Positions 32,183-41,645 of a stretch of 64,000 nt of DNA are shown here, in pieces; positions within the stretch are counted from its first letter, which is position 1; every line of letters starts with the position of its first letter. The position numbers were made by a program, and so were the translations under genes. The stretch spans positions 62,001 through 126,000 of the forward strand of contig NZ_JACOQI010000002.1 in the NCBI RefSeq assembly GCF_014297285.1, in the 5' to 3' direction. Source of the stretch: Dysosmobacter segnis. Lineage in GTDB: Bacteria > Bacillota > Clostridia > Oscillospirales > Oscillospiraceae. A model generated the notes under the pieces. It was not told where the DNA came from. It searched no databases and saw only the letters and a program-made list of their open reading frames with translations.

Positions 32183-33271
32183 ATGAGATATGACCGTGTT
32201 TATAATTTTTCCGCCGGACCTGCTATGATGCCGGAATCCGTTCTGGAGGAGATCGCCGCCGAAGTGCTGAACTATCACGGCAGTGGCATGAGCGTCATGG
32301 AGATGAGCCACCGCTCCCCTGTGTTCCAGGAGATCCTGTCTCAGGCAGAAGCCGATCTGCGGACGCTGATGCACATTCCTGATAACTATAAGGTGCTCTT
32401 CGTTCAGGGCGGCGGTACGGTGCAGTTTGCCATGGTTCCCATGAACCTGATGAAAAACGGCGTGGCCTGCTATGTGGAGACCGGCGCCTGGAGCAAAAAG
32501 GCCATTGCCGAAGCCAAGCGATACGGTGAAGTCAAGATCGTTGCCTCCTCCGCCGATAAGAACTTCTCCTATCTCCCCGACTGTTCCGCTCTGGACATCC
32601 CGGGCAACGCCGATTACGTCTACATCTGCGAAAATGAGACCATCAACGGCACCGCCTACCACACGCTGCCCGACACCAAGGGCAAGGTTCTGGTGGCGGA
32701 CCAGTCCTCCCTGTTCCTCTCCCGCCCCTGCGACGTCAGCAAATACGGTCTGATCTGGGCCGGCGTCCAGAAGAACGTCGGCCCCGCCGGCATGGCCATT
32801 GTCATCATCCGGGAGGACCTGATCCGGGAGGATCTGCCGGAATTCGTCCCCACCTATCTCCGCTACAAGACCCACGCTGACGCCGACTCCCTTTATAATA
32901 CTCCCAACTGCTGGTCCATCTACTGCTGCGGCAAGGTGTTCCAATACCTGCTGGCCAACGGCGGATTGGAGGCCATGGCACAGCGTAACGAAGAAAAGGC
33001 CGCCGTTCTGTACGATTTCCTGGACCGGAGCAAATTCTTCACTGCCGCTGTCCTGAAAGAGGACCGCTCCCTGATGAACGTCCCCTTCGTCTCCCCCTCC
33101 AAGGAGCAGGACGCCGAGGTGGCGGCCTCCGCCAAGGCCGCCGGGTTCGACAACCTGAAGGGCCACAAGAGCGTCGGCGGTCTCCGGGCTTCCATCTACA
33201 ACGCCATGCCCAAGGAGGGCGTGGAGGCGCTGGTGGACTTCCTGAAAAAGTACGAGGCGGAGCATACCTGA
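32183..33271 (+). CDS. serC: 3-phosphoserine/phosphohydroxythreonine transaminase
   Basis: PLP aminotransferase for the second step of serine synthesis, 362 residues. It begins [20 protein letters not shown], then [51 protein letters not shown] and [18 protein letters not shown], where the Lys forms the Schiff base. It ends with [22 protein letters not shown] lies 7 bases before the ATG at 32183. serA is not adjacent. A tiny membrane-protein gene follows after 37 bases. Confidence 0.96.
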   Translation: MRYDRVYNFSAGPAMMPESVLEEIAAEVLNYHGSGMSVMEMSHRSPVFQEILSQAEADLRTLMHIPDNYKVLFVQGGGTVQFAMVPMNLMKNGVACYVETGAWSKKAIAEAKRYGEVKIVASSADKNFSYLPDCSALDIPGNADYVYICENETINGTAYHTLPDTKGKVLVADQSSLFLSRPCDVSKYGLIWAGVQKNVGPAGMAIVIIREDLIREDLPEFVPTYLRYKTHADADSLYNTPNCWSIYCCGKVFQYLLANGGLEAMAQRNEEKAAVLYDFLDRSKFFTAAVLKEDRSLMNVPFVSPSKEQDAEVAASAKAAGFDNLKGHKSVGGLRASIYNAMPKEGVEALVDFLKKYEAEHT

Positions 33272-33308
33272 CCGAACCGAGAAAATATCGCCCGAAAGGA
33301 TGCGGACT

Positions 33309-33491
33309 GTGAAAAAGGCCGTTTTAAAGATCCTCCTCACCTTTGCGATCCTGAGTGTGATCTGCTGCGCCTTTTGGCAGCTCAGATGGCTGACGTCCGC
33401 CAACGAAACTTCGATATTGTTCGCCATAACCGGTGGGGTCTTCGCCATCGACCTTGCTTGGTCTTTCCTCAAAAAGAACATACGGAACTGA
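33309..33491 (+). CDS. Small two-span membrane protein, unknown
   Basis: 60 residues from a GTG at 33309 with AAAGGA 8 bases upstream; an ATG 9 bases earlier abuts that site. Two hydrophobic spans, LKILLTFAILSVICCAFWQL and ETSILFAITGGVFAIDLAWS, are followed by a basic end (KKNIRN). No family is recognised. It lies between serC and a strong terminator and probably shares the serC transcript. Small size makes it uncertain, but the ribosome site, membrane pattern and terminator spacing support a real gene. Confidence 0.6.
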   Translation: MKKAVLKILLTFAILSVICCAFWQLRWLTSANETSILFAITGGVFAIDLAWSFLKKNIRN

Positions 33492-33495
33492 ACGC

Positions 33496-33531
33496 AAAAC
33501 TTCCCGCCGAATTTTCGGCGGGAAGTTTTCT
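33496..33531. terminator. Bidirectional terminator between serC region and rnmV-like gene
   Basis: Perfect arms AAAACTTCCCGCCGA/TCGGCGGGAAGTTTT with a 4-base loop. Confidence 0.9.
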
Positions 33532-33535
33532 TCTC

Positions 33536-34129
33536 TCATTGGTCTTGCAGCAGTTCCGCCAGTTTCTCCCGGTCGGTCAGCAGGTTCAGCGCCTCCAGCA
33601 TCCCGTTGGCGGTCAGGTGCTCCGGCAGATCCAGCCGTCGGAGCAGCGCCTGCCGCCGCTGACTGCTGTCTGCTCCTCCGGCCAGCCCCCATTCCATCAG
33701 GTCTGCCTTGGTGATGGGCGTTTTTTCCGCCGCCGGCTCCGCCGTTTCGTCTAAAAATGTGGCGCCCGCCCGGCGGAGGGCCTCTAAAATCACCTCCGGC
33801 TTCATCCCCTCTACTCCCAGCTTTCCCTCCTTGCCGGGGGCGCGCTTGCGCTTTTCCTTGCCGTGGATATCCGGGATGTATGCCTGCTTCACCTGCTCCT
33901 TGGGCAGCGCCCCCTTCAGGTAGTTGCGGATCACAAAACCAGCGCCGTCGCTGTCCGTCAGGACGATCAGTCCCCGCTCCGCCGCCAAGCGCCGGAGAAA
34001 GGCAACCTTCTCCTTGTCATTGAACACGGCGAAGCCGCCCAGCGTCACCACCGTGGCGTCCACCACCTGCGCCAGCGTATTCTTATCGTAGCGGCCCTCC
34101 ACTACGATGACTTCCTTGATCTTTCTCAT
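33536..34129 (-). CDS. Toprim/DUF4093 protein, ribonuclease M5-like
   Basis: 197 residues. The N-terminal Toprim domain shows VIVVEGRYDKNTLAQ (the catalytic Glu), then GLIVLTDSDGAGFVIRNYL with the DxD metal motif. The rest matches the DUF4093 region of RNase M5-type proteins, which mature 5S rRNA in Bacillus. The ATG at 34129 overlaps the holA stop as ATGA, so it is coupled. A longer N-terminal reading exists inside holA and is unlikely. It could be called rnmV, but in this clade the 5S-processing role is an assumption. Confidence 0.85.
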   Translation of the reverse strand: MRKIKEVIVVEGRYDKNTLAQVVDATVVTLGGFAVFNDKEKVAFLRRLAAERGLIVLTDSDGAGFVIRNYLKGALPKEQVKQAYIPDIHGKEKRKRAPGKEGKLGVEGMKPEVILEALRRAGATFLDETAEPAAEKTPITKADLMEWGLAGGADSSQRRQALLRRLDLPEHLTANGMLEALNLLTDREKLAELLQDQ

Positions 34130-35181
34130 TTTCGGGCCGCTCCTAACCGGGCCAGCAGCAGCTTCAGTTCCTCCGCCGGGTCTACGCCCCGCTGGCTCTT
34201 CATCCGCAGATCCACCACCTGACACATTTTCACCGCGTCACCGCACCACTGGGCGCTGACCCGCTTGGCGGACTGTAACAGCAGCTTTGCCGGATAGTCC
34301 GAGCGCATCTCCCACAGCTCCATGAGCCAGTATTTGTCCTTGCCGCTGTCAATGGCCATCCGGGCGGTGTAGAGCCGCCGCAGCTGGCTCCCCAGCGCCG
34401 CCAGGATCACGATGGGCTCCTCCTGCATTTTCAGCAGGTCCCCCAAAATGGCGGCAGCCTTGTTGTAGTCGCTCTGGGACACCGCATCCGTCATTTTGAA
34501 GATCTCCGCCGACAGCACCGGGTCTGCCACCGCGTCAATGTCCCGCTGGGTGATGACTTCTCCCTTGGCGTAGGCCCCGATCTTGGCGATCTCCTGAGAA
34601 AGCCCCGTCATCAGTCCGCCGCAGAGGAAAATCAGATACTCCGCCGTCTGCCGGTCGATCTGCTTCCCCAGCGCCCGGAACCGCCGTGCGATCCACGCCG
34701 TCAGGTCCGAGGTGTCCTGCGCCTTGAACTCAATGGGCGTCACATGGGCGTCCATGGCCTTGCACAGCTTCTTCATAGTCTTGTTCTGCTTGTAGGCCAC
34801 CGTATCGTACACAAACACGATGCAGCAGTATTCCGGCAGATCCTCCAGCAGGGCGATGAACCGCTCCCGCTGATCCTCGTTCAGCTTGTAGATGTCCCAG
34901 TCCGTCACCACGATCAGCGTCCGCTCCGCCATCATAGGCATAGCCTCCGCCATTTCCGTCAGGCTCTGGGCCGTCAGGTCCTTGCCTTCCAGAGCGTGAT
35001 AGTTGAATTCCTCAAATCCGGCGGGGATCAGTCTTTTCCGGATCTCCCCCAGGTAATATTCCCGGAGATAGCTCTCCTCTCCGTAAAAGAGGTAGGCGTT
35101 CCCCAGAGGATTCCCTTCTTTCAGATCTGTTTTCAGTTTTTGATAGGCTTCGTTCTTCGCGGTTTTCTTTGCGTATGCCAT
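34126..35181 (-). CDS. holA: DNA polymerase III subunit delta
   Basis: Clamp-loader subunit of 351 residues that opens the sliding clamp. It has NAYLFYGEESYLREYYLGEI near residue 27 (degenerate P-loop region), then LIVVTDWDIYKLNEDQRE, DLTAWIARRFRALGKQIDRQ and AYLIFLCGGLMTGLSQEIAK type stretches. AGGAG lies just before the ATG at 35181. It follows comEC after 9 bases; comEC-holA is a conserved Firmicutes pair. Confidence 0.93.
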   Translation of the reverse strand: MAYAKKTAKNEAYQKLKTDLKEGNPLGNAYLFYGEESYLREYYLGEIRKRLIPAGFEEFNYHALEGKDLTAQSLTEMAEAMPMMAERTLIVVTDWDIYKLNEDQRERFIALLEDLPEYCCIVFVYDTVAYKQNKTMKKLCKAMDAHVTPIEFKAQDTSDLTAWIARRFRALGKQIDRQTAEYLIFLCGGLMTGLSQEIAKIGAYAKGEVITQRDIDAVADPVLSAEIFKMTDAVSQSDYNKAAAILGDLLKMQEEPIVILAALGSQLRRLYTARMAIDSGKDKYWLMELWEMRSDYPAKLLLQSAKRVSAQWCGDAVKMCQVVDLRMKSQRGVDPAEELKLLLARLGAARK

Positions 35182-35190
35182 GATGTGCTC

Positions 35191-37428
35191 CTAATCAAAT
35201 GATAGATAGACCGTCCCGTGGCGGTCCGTCCGGTAAATATCGCAGCCTGCCCGGGCCAGCCGCCGCAGGGTATCCTCCGCTGGATGCCCGTAGGAATTGC
35301 TTCCCACGCTGATGATGACCGTCCCCGGTGTCACCGCGTCCAGTAGTTCCTTCGACGTGGAGTTCTTGGAGCCGTGATGTCCCGCCATGAGAACGTCCAG
35401 CTCCGGCAGCTCATACGTCTCGATCAGCTTCTTCTCCGTGGCCCGCTCCATGTCGCCGGTGATGAGAAAGCTATGCTCCCCCGCCGAAGCCAGCACAGTG
35501 AGCCCCAGTTCGTTGCTCCCACTGACGCCCAAGGGCGGAAAAATGGTCAATTCTCCGTTTCCAAAGGGCAGATGGGTCTCCTCGGTCACAGTCTCCACGT
35601 CCATGCCGTACCGCTCCGCCAGTTCCAGCAGCCGGTCCAGCGCCGCGCCGCCCTCCGCTTTCGGGATCGTCAGCGTCTCCGCGCCCACCCGGGCCAATAA
35701 ATGCTCCACGCCGTTGATGTGGTCATCATCGAAATGGGTCAAAATCACCCGGTCCACCCGGCGGCAGCCCATAGTCAGCAGCTCGTCCGCCGTGTCGCAT
35801 CCGGCGTCCCGCCAGTTGTTTCCGCTGCCGCAGTCCACTAAGGCGGTCTCCGTCCCGGATCTCAAAATGACGCTTTGTCCCTGTCCCACGTCCACCGCCG
35901 CGGCGTTCAGCCGGTGACAGAACCGGCTCTCCCCCGCCCGCACCGTCACCGCCAGCGTCAGGACGCTCAGCGCGGCGGCCACGGCAAATTTTCGCCGACC
36001 CTTGGGCTTTAGCAGCCACGCGGCAGCAAACAGGAGATACACGAACCCCATCCAGTATTTCAGATAGGGATTGCAGAAATACACGCCATGATACGGCAGC
36101 GCCGCCAGTGCGTGACACACGGCCAGAATATACTTGATCAGCAGCCGGGGTACAAGGCCGATCACAGTCCCCAGCGGCAGGTAGAAAAAGCTGAGAAGCA
36201 CCGCCGCCAGCCCGCCGATGAACACGATGCCCACCGCCCACAGGCACAGCAGGTTGCTCAAAAGGGACACCGGGGCGAAACTGCCGAAATAGTAGGCGCT
36301 GATAGGCGCCGTCAGTGCCAGACACCCGAAGGTTGTCGAAATACTAACAGTTGTAAAGGTAAAGAGCCTGCCATGCTTTTTCTCTCCTGCCAGCCCCCGG
36401 TAGAGCTTGGGAGACAGCCACAACAGCCCCACCACCGCCCCAAAGGACAACTGCAAGCTGACGGACTTCGCCGCGAAGGGGTTGTCCAGTAAGATCAGGA
36501 ACAGCGCCGCCATCAAAGCTGTTGGTGGGTCGCTCTCCCGGCGGAACAGGGGCGCCGCCGTCAGAAAGCTCAGCATCACGCAGGCCCGCACCACCGAGGG
36601 AGACCCGCCGGTGAGCACTGCGTAGAAGATCAGCGTGGGGATGGCTGCCACCGCTGTCAGACGCCGGCGGTGCTTTCCCGCAAGAAAGCCCACCATCGCC
36701 AACAGATATGCGCAGTGCATTCCGCTGACTGCCAGAATGTGATAGACCCCCGCCTCGGACAGATCCACGTCCGCTTGGGTGGACAGTTCCCCTTTCCGGC
36801 CCGTCAGCAGCGCCAGCAGAAAACCGGCGTCATCCCCAGAAAATAAGTCCCGGATGCGCACCTGCATGGCCCGGCCCAACCGGGCGGGCCACCACCGGGG
36901 CGCGTCCATCGTCCCGGCATGGAAGGCCACCGTCCCCCGGCTGTACGCCAGGAGAAACACGCCCTTGGAGTTGAATACCGTCACATCGTCGTCCCGGATG
37001 CGGGATGCGCTTTGCAGATACACCTCGTCGGTGAGGCACTGACCTGGAGAAAGCTGCAAAAGGGACGGATCGCCGTAGTAGGTCAGTTTCCCCGGCAGTC
37101 CCTCCGCCCGCACCGTCACCTTTGCGCCGAAGCGGGTCTCGGCGGGATACTCCGTCAGGGTCATGGTCAAGGCCTGCTGGGTGTCCGCCAAGGCCTCCAT
37201 GGGTTCGCTGACCTGCCGGACATACAGCCAGTTCCACCCCAGCGCCAGCGCCGCGCCCACCAGACAGAGGATCGCCCGTTTCCGCCAACATTCCGGCAGA
37301 AGCAGCGCCCCAAAGCCCAATGCAAGGCACACCAAGCCACCGGACAGCAGCCAGCCGCCCGGCAGCAGATACTGCGCCAGAAAGATCCCTGCGGCAAACC
37401 CGCCGCAGAACAGCGCCAGCCGTCTCAT
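35191..37428 (-). CDS. comEC: DNA internalization competence protein ComEC/Rec2
   Basis: Membrane channel for DNA uptake, 745 residues. The N-terminus has hydrophobic spans and a DUF4131-type region. The competence domain (about 200-480) has SEAGVYHILAVSGMHCAYLL and several spans. The C-terminal metallo-beta-lactamase domain has VDVGQGQSVILRSGTETALV, THFDDDHINGVEHLL (HxDxDH) and LMAGHHGSKNSTSKELLDAV. The start overlaps the XRE gene's stop as ATGA. Full length, with no break. Late competence partners such as comEA are not in the window, so transformability cannot be judged. Confidence 0.95.
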   Translation of the reverse strand: MRRLALFCGGFAAGIFLAQYLLPGGWLLSGGLVCLALGFGALLLPECWRKRAILCLVGAALALGWNWLYVRQVSEPMEALADTQQALTMTLTEYPAETRFGAKVTVRAEGLPGKLTYYGDPSLLQLSPGQCLTDEVYLQSASRIRDDDVTVFNSKGVFLLAYSRGTVAFHAGTMDAPRWWPARLGRAMQVRIRDLFSGDDAGFLLALLTGRKGELSTQADVDLSEAGVYHILAVSGMHCAYLLAMVGFLAGKHRRRLTAVAAIPTLIFYAVLTGGSPSVVRACVMLSFLTAAPLFRRESDPPTALMAALFLILLDNPFAAKSVSLQLSFGAVVGLLWLSPKLYRGLAGEKKHGRLFTFTTVSISTTFGCLALTAPISAYYFGSFAPVSLLSNLLCLWAVGIVFIGGLAAVLLSFFYLPLGTVIGLVPRLLIKYILAVCHALAALPYHGVYFCNPYLKYWMGFVYLLFAAAWLLKPKGRRKFAVAAALSVLTLAVTVRAGESRFCHRLNAAAVDVGQGQSVILRSGTETALVDCGSGNNWRDAGCDTADELLTMGCRRVDRVILTHFDDDHINGVEHLLARVGAETLTIPKAEGGAALDRLLELAERYGMDVETVTEETHLPFGNGELTIFPPLGVSGSNELGLTVLASAGEHSFLITGDMERATEKKLIETYELPELDVLMAGHHGSKNSTSKELLDAVTPGTVIISVGSNSYGHPAEDTLRRLARAGCDIYRTDRHGTVYLSFD

Positions 37429-37646
37429 TTGACAGGATACGGCTCCGGCCGGTCCGTCCGTCCCAGCAGGTAGTCCGTGCTGACGTGGTAATAGTCCGCC
37501 AGCTTATCCAGCACCCACGCCGGAGTTTCCCGTTCGCCGCTTTCGTAGCGCCGGTAAACGCTGCGGTGCATATTCAAATATTCCGCTATTGCTTTTTGAG
37601 ATTTGTCATGATCTTCTCTCAAATCCCGCAAGCGTCTGATCTCCAT
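37425..37646 (-). CDS. XRE family regulator coupled to comEC
   Basis: 73-residue HTH protein that is essentially one Cro/C1 domain: MEIRRLRDLREDHDKSQKAI, AEYLNMHRSVYRRYESGERE and LADYYHVSTDYLLGRTDRPE. The ATG at 37646 was chosen because AGGGTG precedes it and the conserved domain begins there. Its stop overlaps the comEC start (ATGA). A 9-bp inverted repeat spanning 37660-37687, immediately upstream, is a likely self-operator. This suggests that comEC, holA and the rnmV-like gene fall under its control. Confidence 0.85.
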   Translation of the reverse strand: MEIRRLRDLREDHDKSQKAIAEYLNMHRSVYRRYESGERETPAWVLDKLADYYHVSTDYLLGRTDRPEPYPVK

Positions 37647-37659
37647 AAGAATCACCCTA

Positions 37660-37687
37660 TTGAATGTTACCAATTGGAAACATTCAA
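37660..37687. promoter_or_regulatory. Probable operator of the XRE-comEC operon
   Basis: Perfect inverted repeat TTGAATGTT/AACATTCAA with a 10-base centre, ending 13 bases before the XRE ATG. Confidence 0.6.
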
Positions 37688-37831
37688 ATCGGGTAATTGT
37701 TCCCATACGGAGCCAACTCAGAGTATACTACTTTCTCACACACTCCGCCAGTCTTTTGTCCAAATTAGAAAATTAAACGCAAGCGGAAGGTGCTCCCGCT
37801 CACCGCTTACACCACTCCATCGGAAACAAAC

Positions 37832-37867
37832 AGTGCGGGGCGCATAAAGCGTCCCGCACCGTTTTTC
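37832..37867. terminator. Terminator after hinT
   Basis: GTGCGGGGCGC/GCGTCCCGCAC (one G-T pair) with TGTTTGTTT on the minus strand and GTTTTT on the plus. Confidence 0.75.
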
Positions 37868-37873
37868 GCTCAA

Positions 37874-38218
37874 TCAGCCCGGAGGCCAGGTCATATCCCG
37901 TCCGGCCAGCACATGGAAGTGCAGGTGGGGCACGGACTGCTGGCCCGCCTCGCCGATGTTGGACACCACCCGGTATCCGGCCTCGTCAAAGCCCAACTCC
38001 TTGGACAGCTTGGCGATGACCTCAAAAATATGGGCCACCACAGCGCTGTTCTCCGCCGTTACAGCGGAAACGGACTGGATGTGGGCCTTGGGCACCACCA
38101 GAAAATGGGTAGGTGCCTGAGGGGCAATGTCGTTGAAGGCATAGCAAAGCTCGTCTTCATAGACCTTGCTGCTGGGGATCTCCCCGGCGATGATCTTACA
38201 GAACAGGCAATCGCTCAT
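37874..38218 (-). CDS. hinT: HIT family nucleotide-binding protein
   Basis: Purine nucleoside phosphoramidase-type HIT protein, 114 residues. It begins SDCLFCKIIAGEIPSSKVYE, then HFLVVPKAHIQSVSAV, and carries the histidine triad in VPHLHFHVLAGRDM. Length and motif order fit HinT rather than a GalT or Fhit relative. Last gene of the alaS-cupin-hinT group, 25 bases after the cupin, with AAAGGAG before the ATG. Confidence 0.93.
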   Translation of the reverse strand: MSDCLFCKIIAGEIPSSKVYEDELCYAFNDIAPQAPTHFLVVPKAHIQSVSAVTAENSAVVAHIFEVIAKLSKELGFDEAGYRVVSNIGEAGQQSVPHLHFHVLAGRDMTWPPG

Positions 38219-38243
38219 AGATAGGCTCCTTTCCGATCGGATG

Positions 38244-38582
38244 TTATCTCTTTTCGTGCTCCGGCACCACGGCGAAGGTCACCAGATCCTCCGTGCCATC
38301 GTTGACAAGGCTGTGGCTGTGACCTTTGGGGCAATAGTGGCAGGTGCCGGGAGCCACCGGCTCCCAGACCCCGTCATACAGCACCTTACCGGTGCCGGAC
38401 AGAAAATACATGACTTCGCTGCTGGTTTCGTGGGTATGGAGGCCGATAGAAGCACCGGGGGCCAGCACGCTGCGCATGATCTTGTTGTCCATATCCTGAA
38501 CAAGCTGCAAACGCGCCTCCCCCTCGCCTCCCTTCATGTGGGAAACAACGGAGGGCTCCAGTTCATCAAAACGAATCAGCAT
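38244..38582 (-). CDS. Cupin domain-containing protein
   Basis: 112-residue single-domain cupin. GASIGLHTHETSSEVMYFLS has the first cupin motif with two His and one Glu, and GTCHYCPKGHSHSLVNDGTE has the second with its His. It should bind a metal and a small ligand; the reaction is unknown. It starts 16 bases after the alaS stop, with AAGGAG upstream, and should be under the same T-box control. Confidence 0.88.
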   Translation of the reverse strand: MLIRFDELEPSVVSHMKGGEGEARLQLVQDMDNKIMRSVLAPGASIGLHTHETSSEVMYFLSGTGKVLYDGVWEPVAPGTCHYCPKGHSHSLVNDGTEDLVTFAVVPEHEKR

Positions 38583-38597
38583 ACACGTCTCTCCTTT

Positions 38598-41264
38598 TTA
38601 CAGCTTGCCAGCCACGAAATCGTCCACAGCAGCCAGAGCATCGTCCACCTTGCTGACCTCCGTGCCGCCGCCCATGGCGCTGTCGGGCTTGCCGCCGCCC
38701 TTGCCGCCGCAGATGGGGGCGATGGCCTTGATGATATCGCCGGCCTTCACGCCCTTGGCCACGGCGTCCTTGCCGCAAACGGCCAGCAGTGTCACCTTAC
38801 CGTCATTGACGGAGGCCAGAACGCCCACCACGCCGGGCTCCTTGTCCCGGAGGAAGTCGCCCTGCTTGCGCATGGCGGCAGCGTCCATACCATCCCGCTG
38901 AGCGGTGATGACCTTCAGCTCACCCACCGTCTTAGCGGAGGCCAGAAAGCTCCGTGCCTCGCCCAGAGAAGCCTGCTCCTTGAACTTTTCCAGCTCATGA
39001 CGCAGATCCTTCATCTCGTTCATCTGCTGCTCCAGACGGTTCTCCAGCTCGCCGGGGTTGGTCTTGAACATCTGGGCGATGTGGAACAGCACCTGCTGAT
39101 TGCGGTTGATGGTATCCAGCGTCAGCTGGCCCACGGTGGCCTCGATCCGGCGGACACCGGAGGCTACGGATGCCTCGCTCTTGATGCGGAAGGGACCCAC
39201 CTTAGCGGTGTTATCCACATGGGTGCCGCCGCAGAATTCCATGGACACGCCGCCCATTTCCACCACGCGGACCACGTCGCTATACTTCTCGCCGAACATG
39301 GCCACAGCGCCCTTCTTCTTGGCCTCCTCGATGGGCAGCACCTCCGTTACCACAGGGATGCCTTCCAGGATGGCGTCATTGACCAGCTTATCCACCTGCG
39401 CCAGCTGCTCCGGCGTGATGGCCTCAAAGTGGGTGAAGTCGAACCGCAGACGGTCAGGCTCCACCAGAGAGCCGGCCTGATGCACATGGTCGCCCAGCAC
39501 CTTCTTCAGGGCCGCGTCCAGCAGATGGGTAGCGCTGTGGGCACGGCGGACGCCCTTGCGGCGCTCGGCGTCAATGGAGGCCGTCACGGTCTCCCCCACC
39601 TTGAACGTGCCGGAAACCACCTTGCCGTAGTGCATGAACTTGCCGCCCTTGTTCTTCTGGACGTTGTTCACCTCGAACTTGGCACCGCCACAGGTGATGA
39701 CGCCGTGGTCGGCCACCTGACCGCCCATTTCCGCGTAGAAGGGCGTCTTGTCCAGAACCACGATGCCGTCCACGCCGGTCATCAGCTCCTCAGCCAGCTC
39801 GTCCTCCACAACAAGGGCGACTACCTTGGCGTCCTCCACGGTATCGTGGTCATAGCCCACAAACTCAGTAGAGGGGATGTCCTTGCCGAACTCCACGCCG
39901 GCCCAGCCCAGATCGCCCAGCGCCTTCCGGGCCTCACGGGCGCGGGTCTTCTGCTCCTGCATCTCCTGATCGAAAGCGGAGCGGTCCAGCGTCATGCCGG
40001 CGTCCTCCACCATTTCGATGGTCAGGTCGATGGGGAAGCCGTAGGTATCGTACAGCTTGAAGGCGTCGGCGCCGGAGAAGGTGGTCTCCCCCTTTTCCTT
40101 GTGCTCAGCCAGCAGCTGATCGAAGATCTTCATGCCGCCGTCGATGGTCTTGGCGAAGTTCTCTTCCTCCACCCGGATCACCTTGGTGATATAGGCCTGC
40201 CGCTCCCGCAGCTCGGGATAGTGGCCCTCGTTTTCGTGAACAACGGTGTCCACTACCTCATACAGGAAGGGACGGTTCACACCCAGCAGCTTGCCGTGGC
40301 GGGCGGCCCGGCGCAACAGGCGGCGCAGCACATAGCCGCGGCCCTCGTTGGAAGGCAGCACGCCGTCGCAGATCATGAAGCTGGCAGAACGGATATGGTC
40401 GGTGATGACACGGAGGGACACGTCCTTCTCCTGGCTCTGGCCGTAGCTGGCGCCGGTGATCTCCGTGACCTTGTTGGTGATGTTCATAACGGTATCCACA
40501 TCGAACAGGGAGTCCACGTCCTGGCACACCACGGCCAGACGCTCCAAACCCATGCCGGTGTCGATGTTCTTCTGCTTCAGCTCGGTGTAGTGGTCGTGGC
40601 CGTCGTTGTCGAACTGGGAGAACACCACGTTCCAGACCTCCATGTACCGGTCGCAGTCGCAGCCAACGGTGCAGCCGGGCTTGCCGCAGCCGTACTTCTC
40701 GCCCCGGTCATAGTAGATCTCGGAGCAGGGGCCGCAGGGGCCGGAGCCGTGCTCCCAGAAGTTGTCCGCCTTGCCGAACTTGAAGATCCGGTCCTCGGGA
40801 ATACCGATCTCCTCGTGCCAGATGCGGAAGGCCTCATCGTCGGCGGGGGTGGTCTCGTTGCCGGCGAACACGGAGGGATACAAACGGTTGGGGTCCAGAC
40901 CCACCCATTCGGGGCTGGTCAGGAATTCCCACGCCCAGTGGATGGCCTCGTTCTTGAAGTAATCGCCAAAGGAGAAGTTGCCCAGCATCTCAAAATAGGT
41001 GCCGTGGCGGGCAGTATGGCCGATGTTCTCAATATCGCCGGTACGGATGCACTTCTGGCAGGTGGTGACCCGGTGACGGGGCGGCTCCTGCTCGCCGGTG
41101 AAGTAGGGCTTCATGGGTGCCATGCCGGAGTTGATCAGCAGCAGAGAAGCATCGTTCTGGGGGATCAGGGAAAAGCTGGGCAGACGCAGATGGTCTTTGG
41201 TCTCAAAGAAGTGCAGGAACATTTCCCGCAGCTCGTTGAGACCATAGTACTTGGGTTGAGACAT
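38598..41264 (-). CDS. alaS: Alanine-tRNA ligase
   Basis: Class II synthetase of 888 residues. The N-terminal catalytic region includes MFLHFFETKDHLRLPSFSLI and SGMAPMKPYFTGEQEPPRHR. The editing domain has AHSATHLLDAALKKVLGDHV and MEFCGGTHVDNTAKVG (zinc site Cys and His). The C-terminal C-Ala/DHHA1-type domain ends VCGKDAVAKGVKAGDII and ICGGKGGGKPDSAMGGG. The ATG at 41264, 8 bases after GGAGG, is preferred over one 15 bases upstream. A T-box leader and a consensus promoter precede it. A very long open frame on the opposite strand is a base-composition artefact. Confidence 0.98.
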   Translation of the reverse strand: MSQPKYYGLNELREMFLHFFETKDHLRLPSFSLIPQNDASLLLINSGMAPMKPYFTGEQEPPRHRVTTCQKCIRTGDIENIGHTARHGTYFEMLGNFSFGDYFKNEAIHWAWEFLTSPEWVGLDPNRLYPSVFAGNETTPADDEAFRIWHEEIGIPEDRIFKFGKADNFWEHGSGPCGPCSEIYYDRGEKYGCGKPGCTVGCDCDRYMEVWNVVFSQFDNDGHDHYTELKQKNIDTGMGLERLAVVCQDVDSLFDVDTVMNITNKVTEITGASYGQSQEKDVSLRVITDHIRSASFMICDGVLPSNEGRGYVLRRLLRRAARHGKLLGVNRPFLYEVVDTVVHENEGHYPELRERQAYITKVIRVEEENFAKTIDGGMKIFDQLLAEHKEKGETTFSGADAFKLYDTYGFPIDLTIEMVEDAGMTLDRSAFDQEMQEQKTRAREARKALGDLGWAGVEFGKDIPSTEFVGYDHDTVEDAKVVALVVEDELAEELMTGVDGIVVLDKTPFYAEMGGQVADHGVITCGGAKFEVNNVQKNKGGKFMHYGKVVSGTFKVGETVTASIDAERRKGVRRAHSATHLLDAALKKVLGDHVHQAGSLVEPDRLRFDFTHFEAITPEQLAQVDKLVNDAILEGIPVVTEVLPIEEAKKKGAVAMFGEKYSDVVRVVEMGGVSMEFCGGTHVDNTAKVGPFRIKSEASVASGVRRIEATVGQLTLDTINRNQQVLFHIAQMFKTNPGELENRLEQQMNEMKDLRHELEKFKEQASLGEARSFLASAKTVGELKVITAQRDGMDAAAMRKQGDFLRDKEPGVVGVLASVNDGKVTLLAVCGKDAVAKGVKAGDIIKAIAPICGGKGGGKPDSAMGGGTEVSKVDDALAAVDDFVAGKL

Positions 41265-41364
41265 AATCATTTCCTCCATTTTTATGTAAATTTCTTGATT
41301 TTTGACTGTAAACCGGGTTTCCGGCCGGAACGGAGCCGTCGGCGGTGTTCCGCAGCGGCTTTCT

Positions 41365-41610
41365 TACCGAAAAATAAAATGCTCCGCCCCGGACATAGGG
41401 GCGAAGCATTGCTTCACGGTACCACCCTAATTATCCCCCATCCTTGGGGGCATCTTAGCCACCGGTAACGGCGTGACCCGTCCCGCTCACCGCGGGCCGC
41501 TCCGAAGCGGCTGCTTCCCGGCGTAGGTAAGGGACTTGCACCAAATCTCCCTCTCGCTGATCCGGTTTCGGAAAGCTGACTTCATCCAAGCGTTTTTAAA
41601 GATTGAATAC
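41365..41610 (-). promoter_or_regulatory. T-box leader of alaS
   Basis: tRNA-sensing riboswitch. On the minus strand TTAGGGTGGTACCGTG (41419-41434 region) is the T-box antiterminator bulge. It is followed by a terminator stem, AATGCTTCGCCCC with GGGGCGGAGCATT, then TTATTTTTC. Upstream are Stem I elements with GAGAGGGAG and GGTGCAAG. The alanine specifier codon could not be fixed with confidence by eye. Confidence 0.9.
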
Positions 41611-41617
41611 AGAAGTC

Positions 41618-41645
41618 ATTATACCGTTTTTCCGACTGTTGTCAA
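41618..41645 (-). promoter_or_regulatory. Sigma-A promoter of alaS
   Basis: Consensus TTGACA, 16-bp spacer, TATAAT on the minus strand. Confidence 0.88.

Noticed and set aside
32162..33481. 439-residue minus-strand frame opposite serC
   Set aside because: Antisense shadow of a clear PLP aminotransferase.
38166..41468. 1100-residue open frame on the plus strand opposite alaS
   Set aside because: It lies entirely antisense to a clear alaS, shows low-complexity composition (His/Leu/Gly-rich) and has no recognisable motif. High GC and third-position bias make such antisense frames common here.
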